A stretch of 43,415 nt of DNA from a virus: positions 1 to 43,415 of IMG/VR virus record IMGVR_UViG_3300034198_012655. One strand, written 5' to 3'. The number at the start of each line of letters is the position of its first letter. The stretch's first letter is position 1. The notes beneath the pieces were generated by a model that saw nothing but the letters and a program-made list of their open reading frames with translations, did no database searches and was not told the origin of the DNA. Positions 9,701 to 18,000 of the stretch are shown here, one piece after another. The translations under genes and the position numbers were made by a program.

Positions 9701-12700
9701 TCCCTAAATGACACTCGTCAAAATTCTGTGTATAGGCCAGACAGGGGCAAGATTGAAAAAGAAAACATTCGTGGCCTTGCATCTCGCGATAGCAAGCCCG
9801 TGCTTGGTCGTGACATTTCGTACTTTGAACCACCTGATGATGCAAATGAACAAATCTGGCAAAATGCCGTAGAAGAGGCAAAAGATTTAACACGCAAAGA
9901 CTTTGACAGTGACTACAACGAACTTCTTGCAGACACTATTGATGATGAGGTAAGAATTGCTCTTCGTGGAAAAGGTTTCAAGGGCGAAGCACTTACTCCT
10001 GGACAAAAAGAACTTCAAGACGACCTTGTGAATAATCTTGGAAAAGTCATAGAGGACTCTATTGCCCTCAATGGCGATGACAAGTTCTACGACGAACTTA
10101 AAAAAATAGCGGCTCTCCCTAAAGAGGAAAGACTTGCTGCGCTTAAAAAGTTTACGGAAACAGACGGTCTTTCAAAGAAAGACAGACAGTCTCTTGATAA
10201 TTCAATCACACGTCTCGGAGCAGGTATCCAGGAAAATTATGTCTCTGGTGGAGACAATGCTTTTGATACCGAACTTGACGGGCTGATGAAGAACAATGCT
10301 GCTGAACAGTTATACGATAGTGCGATTAATTTCGACCCCAATGACGGTGAAAGCGGTCTTTCATCCCGCGGTTCAAGAGACCCCAAGAAAGTGCCTTATG
10401 GAAGTGGCTACAGCGCCAACCTGAGCGAAGACGAAATATCTCAACTCAAAGAAGACCTCAAAGACATCGATGGCGTGCAAGACATCGTAAAGCGCCTGAA
10501 CGAAGCAACCCCATCGCAGGCTATGGATTCACAGCGAATCCGCATGACTCCGCAAGAACTTGATAAGTGGCTTAAAGATATTGAAACTGCCCGTGAGGGA
10601 ATGTCAGGCATTGAAAGCAATGTCCTTGGTGATATTGAAGACATCCTTACCCGAGCAAAAAATGATGCTTATAACAACTTCACTTCTCCGTCTGTATCTA
10701 GACGCACACGCCCACTTCGTACTGAAAGTGGAACAATCAATGCTCATCCAAAACTTGACATTGAACTCTCGCAAGACGAAATTGGTCTCCTTCGTGAAGA
10801 GATTAAAGGTCTAATTAAAAACGCAAGTAAGCCTGAGGCGTTGACCGCTTTAGATGAAACTCTTTCAAAAGCAAGTAATGGAAAATTCTCTATTTCTGCA
10901 GAAGAATACAATTCGCTCATACCAAGCATTGAGGAATCTAAGAAAAAAGGTAACTTGGTAACGTCCGACTTGCTTGGACTTCTTGAAGACGTTGCTGATA
11001 GTAAAGATGGAAAGTATTCCAGTATTGAAATTGCAAAGACTGGTGCAGAAGGCGGAATTGGAAAGCCAAAGCGTCTTAATTCTGGCGCGCCGGCAGATAT
11101 AACTGTTGGAAGACAACGTGAACTCATTGATTGGGCTCGTCAACAGAAGGGTCTGAGAATTGCTCAGTCTCATGTTTCTGACTTTGACAAGAACAAGGGA
11201 CAACTGTCTCCAAGCCAGTGGCGTGCCCTTGAAACATTGCACACAAACTTGGGACCAGGTGGTGGAGGGCTTCGTTCATCCAATGAAGGAGATGCCCCAA
11301 CGCCTCGCTCTTCAAAACCTGGCGGCGGAGCAAGAGGAATTGGCGATGTAACCAGAGGAGAAACAAGCCGTGGACGTCAAATGGGCGGCGAGCAACTTGG
11401 TGAAAGAGATAAGGGCAAGGTTTTTGATGACCTAAAGCCAGACAACTGGGACGACCTTGACAATGAAGAAAAACTTGACTGGATGCTTTACGAAGGAAGC
11501 CCTGCCAAGTCAGGAATGAAGCCAATTGACCACGAACGAGTCCTTAAAGAACTGTTTGCTGAAGAAGAAAAAATCAATGCCCGCAAAGAACGTGACGCCC
11601 GTCGTGCTGCACGTCCTGCGGACTGGATTCCTCCAAAAATTGAATCTAAGCCTCTTGATGAAGCAAAGCCAGCAAAAAAACGACCTACAACAAAAGAAGC
11701 AGCCGCAAAACAGCGTGATAGCGAAATGACAAGCCTTGTAGATTTTGTTTCTTCATCTGCATCAAGAGTTGACTCAGCAAAACAGACTGACGACATTGAA
11801 GCAGCCCACGAAGACATTTGGACAGAACTTGATGACGTCCTTTCTGGAAGCGAAGATTTAACTCGTTCAAATATCAGCGCAATGATTGAGTCGTTAAACA
11901 CTTATATCGACGATTATTCCGGCAACACAAACAACTCAGAAGAAGGAAAGAATGTCACAAGGGCAAAGAAACTTCTTAAGACCCTTGAGGACCTTGATGT
12001 CTACTACGAAGATGACACGTTCATTTCTGACGGTGATGTTGTTTCGGGCGAAAGACCTTCATTTGGAACTGGCGGATTAGACAGCAGAAGCGGATTAAGC
12101 AGTTTCAGTATTAGACGCAATAAGCCCGAAGAGTCAAAAACCCCCAAAGTTGTTAAGCCGAAGAAAAAACTAGTAACTGATAACTGGAAGAAAGTTGGCG
12201 GCCAAGGCGGTTCTCAACCAGGCGGCAAATTCGCTGACGAGAATGGTAAAGAGTTCTACGTTAAAGAACCTAAAACTCTCCTTCATGCTGAAAATGAAAG
12301 TCTTGTATCAAAACTCTATGCAGCGCTTGGTGTAAAGGCAGCAGATGTTGAGGTTGGCGAACACAAGGGCAAGCCAAAAATTGTCTCTGAATGGGTTCCT
12401 GGAGCAAAAACAGGAATCATGGGTTCAAAGAGAAGCGACCCAGAATGGCGTAAGAAGGTTCAGTCTGGATTCGTTGCAGATGCATGGCTTGCCAACTGGG
12501 ACGCCCTAGGTAATGCTGACAATATCGCTATCGGCGGAGACGGAGAGGCGTACCGTGTAGATACCGGTGGCGGCATCTTGTTCCGTGCAAGAGGAGCAGA
12601 AAAAGGTTCCCAGTTCGGCAGCACCGTTGGGGAGATGGAATCGCTTAGAAACCCAAGTGTAAACAGCCTGGGAGCCTCGTACTACGGAGATATCACCCCA

Positions 12701-13501
12701 GAACAAATTGCCGCTCAGGTAAAAACCGTTGGTGCTCTTTCGGACACAGACATTAGAGACATGGTTTCTGCTTCAATCTCCGACCCTTCTCAAGCAAAAA
12801 AGATTTCAGACACTCTTATTGCCCGCCGTGACGACCTTGTAAAGAACTGGTCAACCGGAGTTAAGGGTGGACGCAGTGGAATGAGTTCACGTTCAGAAAA
12901 ACTTGACATTGACAAAACTATTGGCAAGTCTGGAATTACTCCTGCATCATTAAAAAAGCAAGCAGAACTTAAATCGACTATTGACGAATGGAAAAAAGCC
13001 AACGAAGCAAAGTATGGCAAGCCTGGAACTCTAGATAGAACTTCAGGTCTTCGTTCGTCATCAGCCAAGCCAGGAAGAACAATGATTACCGATGAAGCCA
13101 CTTACTTTGGTGAAGTTGAAAGTTCTCTTCCCAAGGAAATTGAAGCGGCTCGTAAAGCAAATGACAAAGCAACAGCAGAAGGTTTGCAAAAACTACTTGA
13201 CTTAATTAAGAAGCAAGAAGCATCAAAGACTGGCAGTAGAAGAACAAACGTTGGAAGCATTTATGCAACACGCGATGAAGTTGACCAAATACTTGACGCA
13301 ATGATGGTAGCCCTTGACAGACAAATGGAACGTGGCGAAGGTAAGGGCGAAAACAGAATAAAGATGTATTCAAAACTTATTGAGATGCTTGCTGCTGCGG
13401 GAATGTCAACATTTATTGACAGAGATACAGACGAGATTGGTTCTCGTACAACTAAACGAACAAATTCTCAAGGAAGAAATATAAGTATTCCGAATACGTA
13501 A
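6710..13501 (+). CDS. Giant prohead protease fusion / candidate polyprotein
   Basis: About 2263 aa. The first 175 residues are an HK97-type prohead serine protease: WGHNW carries the predicted catalytic His, EWSIGY the Ser, and VELYEVSPV follows. After a low-complexity linker come a DxDxDGxxxE loop (DGDNDGLVQEG, about residue 475), three HTH-like repeats of about 45 aa (about 525-650), long charged coiled-coil or scaffold-like regions, and near 1830-2050 a HipA-like kinase domain with a nucleotide-binding Lys (FYVKEP), a catalytic loop NWDALGNADNI and a VDTGGG metal motif. About ten SGL[SR]S[SR]-type peptides divide it. Start: ATG 6710 has GGAG four bases upstream; ATG 6689 would add seven residues but lacks a ribosome site. 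A protease of about 200 aa is usual, so the fusion is extreme. Ordinary capsid proteolysis is known for the family; self-processing of this chain is inference. Confidence 0.85.
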   Translation: MSSSNIAYKSVPGQFNIDAAQGIVECFVAGIGNKDSVGDVLVTGAFTKSLTRRKPRVVWGHNWNDPIGKVLEIYEVPPSDSRLPMKMKVAGIGGLYARVQFNLNSEKGKEAFANVAFFGQEQEWSIGYKTLDAIFDPNLQANILKEVELYEVSPVLHGANQLTGTISVKSDDTAEKCGPGGMMPHHMNMEQGPKIVVLRTEDEEDDKPIFSEGLAQPIGGSERERLSRELQSRSGSPIQLIQATENTAIFRRNTSDGRSTMYRIGYHTPDNYVTFMFGKPELADGGSSGSRTVVPSQMPSMPMQVKPQAAMPEPQGVVSPSYVMPKSDGFEKSAFDEELEMLADLLDETFDAKVGRTLSSRNMSKLKTVLETLQEIVASADKDIEVKTDEYIIPVALEDAFSTKQLLDPIFDYHRVESHVSEDGIIITSGVTKDFLDAMETAQKALGGSIGGGGGKVRGVARFATEAFDPNAVDGDNDGLVQEGSAFERPATPSVSGLRSLDDKQIFNKPRSEKNDQGINVFDSHILADRMKGMSLEEAAKKHGIPAEKIRQREAREMARLRKDGSTNDIIAYRMMGVSLQDAGKMFDKTPQEIRQIEAKELAKFRENPSDDVILDFRERGLSLDEVAKMTGLKNTEVRKREQIARRDRPEIPPPDKELTDEQLAQWAKDREQGGLSSRGDDSEYARELAKQREKDKARGANATNPIGPQKPSGESGLRSSNAEIVSKDDLPKELVNDVSNAAVRAVGSNGDETRLIDGAKEALANLTDEKLKDSVGTSVSDARKKLAEMLSDENIIEQFESRQAIEDFMDEVGYSVQKMLDSHVSSVKKTGTSIEKEEIEDIVDNAKSKFDDDFNKLIKASKEFWSKRRKPGRLDNTPEEAKKTAAEDRKNLMASLRAGGEPEDLAATLGSISKLFGDSSEGITSGTISLEDLNYEIEKAIDQIVENDPSIDSEELVNEFADALREGASKDDANPLIVALAKEFGDEKITGGDLIDSLNDTRQNSVYRPDRGKIEKENIRGLASRDSKPVLGRDISYFEPPDDANEQIWQNAVEEAKDLTRKDFDSDYNELLADTIDDEVRIALRGKGFKGEALTPGQKELQDDLVNNLGKVIEDSIALNGDDKFYDELKKIAALPKEERLAALKKFTETDGLSKKDRQSLDNSITRLGAGIQENYVSGGDNAFDTELDGLMKNNAAEQLYDSAINFDPNDGESGLSSRGSRDPKKVPYGSGYSANLSEDEISQLKEDLKDIDGVQDIVKRLNEATPSQAMDSQRIRMTPQELDKWLKDIETAREGMSGIESNVLGDIEDILTRAKNDAYNNFTSPSVSRRTRPLRTESGTINAHPKLDIELSQDEIGLLREEIKGLIKNASKPEALTALDETLSKASNGKFSISAEEYNSLIPSIEESKKKGNLVTSDLLGLLEDVADSKDGKYSSIEIAKTGAEGGIGKPKRLNSGAPADITVGRQRELIDWARQQKGLRIAQSHVSDFDKNKGQLSPSQWRALETLHTNLGPGGGGLRSSNEGDAPTPRSSKPGGGARGIGDVTRGETSRGRQMGGEQLGERDKGKVFDDLKPDNWDDLDNEEKLDWMLYEGSPAKSGMKPIDHERVLKELFAEEEKINARKERDARRAARPADWIPPKIESKPLDEAKPAKKRPTTKEAAAKQRDSEMTSLVDFVSSSASRVDSAKQTDDIEAAHEDIWTELDDVLSGSEDLTRSNISAMIESLNTYIDDYSGNTNNSEEGKNVTRAKKLLKTLEDLDVYYEDDTFISDGDVVSGERPSFGTGGLDSRSGLSSFSIRRNKPEESKTPKVVKPKKKLVTDNWKKVGGQGGSQPGGKFADENGKEFYVKEPKTLLHAENESLVSKLYAALGVKAADVEVGEHKGKPKIVSEWVPGAKTGIMGSKRSDPEWRKKVQSGFVADAWLANWDALGNADNIAIGGDGEAYRVDTGGGILFRARGAEKGSQFGSTVGEMESLRNPSVNSLGASYYGDITPEQIAAQVKTVGALSDTDIRDMVSASISDPSQAKKISDTLIARRDDLVKNWSTGVKGGRSGMSSRSEKLDIDKTIGKSGITPASLKKQAELKSTIDEWKKANEAKYGKPGTLDRTSGLRSSSAKPGRTMITDEATYFGEVESSLPKEIEAARKANDKATAEGLQKLLDLIKKQEASKTGSRRTNVGSIYATRDEVDQILDAMMVALDRQMERGEGKGENRIKMYSKLIEMLAAAGMSTFIDRDTDEIGSRTTKRTNSQGRNISIPNT

Positions 13502-13571
13502 AGGTCTTCGTCCTGTAGTACCCATACGTGCTAAGTTATACTCTTACAAAGAAGATTCATGTTTTGCTATT

Positions 13572-13589
13572 GACGGCTGTGCCGTCTTT
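13572..13589 (+). terminator. Short GC hairpin with T tract in the gap before the 459-aa gene
   Basis: GACGGC-TGT-GCCGTC followed by TTT forms a six-pair stem with a three-base loop in the 114-base gap 13502-13615. It could be a weak terminator or an mRNA-stabilising hairpin dividing the head operon. An AT-rich TTATACT lies about 30 bases upstream and could be a -10 box, but no good -35 is visible. Confidence 0.35.
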
Positions 13590-13615
13590 ACAAATCAAAA
13601 CCCTAGGAGCAAACA

Positions 13616-14995
13616 ATGGGCGAAAAAGTCGAAGTCAGTATTGACAGTGAAGGTCAAGTATTAAAGTGCGCGAAAGACCTTGCCGGTAGCGAGTGCGGTT
13701 TTACTCCGGGCGCAAAGGTGTGCGGCAAGTGCGGAGCAATGCCTGTAGAAATGAAGATGGTTCGTGCCGACCTCCTTGAAAAGGGTCTTCCCATGATGGA
13801 CGACGAAGAAATGGCCATGATGCCGCAAAAGAAGAAGATGAACGCTCCTGTAGTTGAACTTGGCACTGACGAACAAGAAGAAGACACTCCAGACGACGAA
13901 GCAGCAGAAGCAGCATCAAAGAAGAGCGCCCGCGCAGCAGCAATGCGCTCAATTGACATGGATGTTCCAGAAGGCGAAGACGAAGAAGTTGATGCACTCA
14001 ACGAAGGCGACGCCGAAGAAGAAGAGTCAATGAAGGGTTACGGAGTTGACCTTGAGGGTGCCCGCAAGAAGCGTCTCGCCTCTATGGGCGCAAAGTCAGC
14101 AGAACTTGGAAGAAACGCTTACCTTTGCGGTATTGAGCGCAAAGTTTATCCTGGTGGTGTTTCAGTATGTGATGACTGCCCAGGCGGATGTGTTTCAGAA
14201 AAGGGTATGCCAGGACTTCTTTCTGTTGAAGGCATTGCCGAGGACATGTTCCAGGGCAAGGTTCTTGACTCTGGATACTCATCAGACGCAGACATGTTTG
14301 TTGTTGATGTTCAGGCAAAAGATGGTCGCGCTGTTGAAGTCTTTGTTGACGGAACAACTGCAGAGGTTCTCGGATGGCACAAGTTGGACGACAATGCGTT
14401 TGAGCAGAAGTCAGCACTTGATTCAGTGATGGTTATTGACTTCACTGAAGCAGCAGATATTGCTGTTAAGTCAATTCAGGGTTCAGTCATGGCAGTTGAG
14501 CCAGACATTTTTGAAGGCTTTGATGCTTATGCAGTTGAAATTGAAGGCATTGATGGAAAGTCATACGATGTTTTTGTTTCTCTTGATGGTGAGGTTCTTG
14601 GATACGACAAGTACGAGCCAGAAGAAGCACAAGATATTGAAGCAGAGGCTGCAGAAATCGCTCTCAAGCGTGCTTTCTCTGAAGAAGACCGTACCAAGAT
14701 GGCTGACGAAGGAATGGCCTTGCCAGACGGTTCTTTCCCAATCAAATCTACGGACGACCTCAAGAATGCAATCTCAGCATTTGGCCGCGCAAAGGACAAG
14801 GAAGCAGCAAAGCGTCACATTATGAAGCGTGCAAAGGCTCTTGGCGCTGAGAAGATGATTCCTTCAACATGGTTGACTGGTGGAGCAACGGTTATTGAAG
14901 AGAAGTCAGGTGAAGTTGATTCTGAATTGATGTCATCATTGCTTGAATTTGAACTCCTCAACGCAGAGGTCAACGAGCAAGACTCGTCTAACTAA
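13616..14995 (+). CDS. Virion-associated protein with zinc-ribbon-like, PepSY-like and DUF6582-like parts
   Basis: 459 aa. Residues 18-40 hold four cysteines (C..C..CGKC) resembling a zinc ribbon. Residues 60-135 are very acidic. A second Cys cluster (VCDDCPGGC) lies near 185. Two similar beta-rich units follow (DMFVVDVQAKDGRAVEVFVDG and DAYAVEIEGIDGKSYDVFV, each leading to EVLG), which look like PepSY-type repeats. Residues 375-420 (ALPDGSFPIKSTDDLKNAI, then AKDKEAAKRHIMKRAKALG) match the short helical domain known as DUF6582, common next to phage prohead proteases and scaffolds. AGGAG seven bases before the ATG supports the start. A scaffold or minor head role is likely from position. The acidic region and the lack of SGL motifs set it apart from its giant neighbours. 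Confidence 0.8.
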   Translation: MGEKVEVSIDSEGQVLKCAKDLAGSECGFTPGAKVCGKCGAMPVEMKMVRADLLEKGLPMMDDEEMAMMPQKKKMNAPVVELGTDEQEEDTPDDEAAEAASKKSARAAAMRSIDMDVPEGEDEEVDALNEGDAEEEESMKGYGVDLEGARKKRLASMGAKSAELGRNAYLCGIERKVYPGGVSVCDDCPGGCVSEKGMPGLLSVEGIAEDMFQGKVLDSGYSSDADMFVVDVQAKDGRAVEVFVDGTTAEVLGWHKLDDNAFEQKSALDSVMVIDFTEAADIAVKSIQGSVMAVEPDIFEGFDAYAVEIEGIDGKSYDVFVSLDGEVLGYDKYEPEEAQDIEAEAAEIALKRAFSEEDRTKMADEGMALPDGSFPIKSTDDLKNAISAFGRAKDKEAAKRHIMKRAKALGAEKMIPSTWLTGGATVIEEKSGEVDSELMSSLLEFELLNAEVNEQDSSN

Positions 14996-15015
14996 AAAAG
15001 AAAGCGTGGCCCGTT

Positions 15016-18000
15016 ATGACGGGGGTGAACTATAACAAAAGTCGCCATTACGCGCCTGGGTTCAACAAAAGGACTACTCGTCTTGATGTAAATTCTCGCG
15101 CAATAGTCTTCAAGGCTGGAACTTCAGTTATATCAAGTACTGAACGCTTAATCGCAGACGTATCAATCAAGGCTGCAATGCCTGGAGATACTGATGGTAA
15201 AAAGCGAGGGCTTGAAGGAAAACGCTCAAAATTTGTAAACCATTACGGAATGGTTTTTGACCCTACTGCAACAAAGAAGCCAGGACAATACTTTAAGCAT
15301 TATGTAACTGAAACAGAACGTATTCAGGCAATGATGGTTGATGAACCGTATCCAAACTTTGGATGGGTTGATGTTGGTTATGAACGAAATGGAATAAAGC
15401 CAAACCCTAAAGCCAAGGTCAGAAGAAAAAGATACAAAATTGACCCACGTACTGGCCAGCCGTTAAAAAGCACCGGGATAGAAATAAAAAATCTTGGTCC
15501 CAAAATAGGCGAGACAACTGGTGGAAATATTGGTTCCAGAGCAGCACGGTCTGCAGGACTAATTGTTGATGCTCTCGGTAAGTTTAGATGCCCTCCAGGA
15601 ACTCCTGCAGCAAACAGATTTACAAACGCAAGAGGAGAGGGCTGTGCTGCGTTGAGCGTAAGCGGTCTTCGTTCAGCAAGCGAAAGAATAACAGAAGCAC
15701 TTGGAAGAATTCACCCTAAATTACCGGCGATGGTTGGAAGAGCAAACCCACGCACAGGAGCATCGGCCGCCCAGTTTATAGCGCAACACAACAGAGAAAT
15801 TGCGGCAGCAGGAAGAATTGGAATAATTGCCGGAACAACTGCAATTGGCGCAGGGCTCGCTGCTAGAGACTACGTTCAAGAGGTAATCGGCGGCGACCTT
15901 ACAGACGAATTTACAGACGCTATAATTACCGTTCTTCAAGACCCAACACATTTATCAATTGTTCAGGCTCTTATTGCTGCAGGTGCATCTGCTTTCATGA
16001 TTAGAAAAAGAATGGAAGAAGACGAAGACGGTCCTGCAAGTGGTCTTAGAAGTCTTGCGTCAAGCATGCTTATAGATATTGACGACATGCTTGTTGGAGA
16101 CAAGGGTCTTGATGGAACATACATGGGTTCTGCGATGACAAGACTGCGCGAGCGCTCTATGGACATTCAGCATTCAGTCGCCGGCATCGCAAGAAGGACT
16201 CAAGACAGAGAAAGAATGATTAAAGACCTTCTTGCTCGTCACGGAATAGCAGAAACTGGCGATGGAACAGACATTGCTGAACTGATGGTAAAACTTGCCG
16301 AAGAAGGAATACTTCATCCAGATACAGAATTTGGCGATTTCTTTGTGGGTGGAACTCTTGAGTCTCATCAAGACTGGGCTGCACAAAGAGTTATTTCTGG
16401 TCTTGACATTCTTGCTGACGGGATGAATGATGTAGAAACATTCCAAGAATATAAGCGATTAAAACTTGCTAATGAAGTAACGCCATTGACTGAACTTGTA
16501 GACATGGCTTTAACCAGAGAGCGCACATACGTAAACGGTGCGCTTGCTGGAATTATTGAGCAAGCACAAAAACATCCAGATATTGCATCAAAGACAAGAA
16601 TTAAAGTTGGGTCTTACTTTGTGGAATCCCCTAGTGGAATGAAACTTGGAGTAGATAGAGGAAGAGACGTTTTTGACCCTACATGGCATGGTGAATCAGG
16701 ACCAAATATGATTTTGATTAGGTCCGATACGGCGTTTAAAGGTCTGCCATCACTCCCAGGGCCAGGAGAAGTTGACCTTGTTGATGCAGTTGGCGGAAAC
16801 TATGAAGACCAACTTGCGTCAATTTCTGCCGCACTTTCATCTGACGAAAGAATGCGCACATGGACTTTTACGCACATGACGGACCTTGCTGCTGCGCAAG
16901 GTAATGGATGGGCTGACATGGGTTCAGAGGTAGGAATCCATGAGTTCTCTCACTTAATCCAGTTTGACAGAATTCTCACTTGGGCTGAAGCAAACGGTCA
17001 AGACATAGACGGTATGAGCAATGTTCAATTAATGGGCGTTGTCAACGGATTTTTAGCAGCGTCAAATCCTGAAGACATGAGATATGTTTTTGGCAACGAC
17101 ATTGAAGATATTATTGAAAAACGTCTTGACGCTCTGGCTGGAGTTTATTCATACACCGAGCAACAAAAAGCATTGGAATTGCTAAATGCTAGTGACGTAG
17201 ATGGTTTTAATAAAGCAAAATCTGTTGCCATGCTTGAAACACTCGCTGAACTTTACTCAGCACGAGAAATGGGCCTTATGGATGGGCCAGATATTGATGA
17301 CGCCCTAGGGTGGGCCAGACCTCATTCTGGTCCTGTTTCTAGTGGTCTTCCATCTGCAGCACCTAGGCCAATAATTCCAATGAGCACGCCGGTACCACCT
17401 GCCCCAAGACCTCTTATACCTATAGATTCTCCACGCCCGATTATCCCAATGCGCCCAGACCCTATTGATGGTTCTGGAAGTGGAATGTTTGGTCCAAAGT
17501 ATGTTGACCCAGACATTCAGGCATTTATTGATTCTGTTAAAGATATGGAATTTCCAAGCACCGAGGCACTTGATAACCTCGTAAAAGAACACAGCAAGAA
17601 ACTTTCAAAAGAAGAATTTGAAGCATTAATAAATTCTCAAAAAATTCGCGGTGGCTCATCTGACGGGTTTGGATTCTCAAGCCTGACTAACACTTCGGAC
17701 AATCTTGATTCAATTGCCGAAATAACTGGGGCATTTGAAAGAAACGGTCTTGAAGCACCTAAAAATATTGGCGAAGACATGATTCAACAGGAATCATTGG
17801 TTCTTGAAGCGCTTGATAAAACACAATTACCTATGGACATGGTCGCTGAAATCCAAATTGAAATTTCAGAAGACGTATCAATTGGCGATTCAATTGACAT
17901 AAATGAACCTATAACTGGAAATATCATTACAAACGAACCAACCAGCGGTCTTTCTTCAAAACTAGGAATAGCATCTAAATTGTTAGGTTCAAAACGGGGT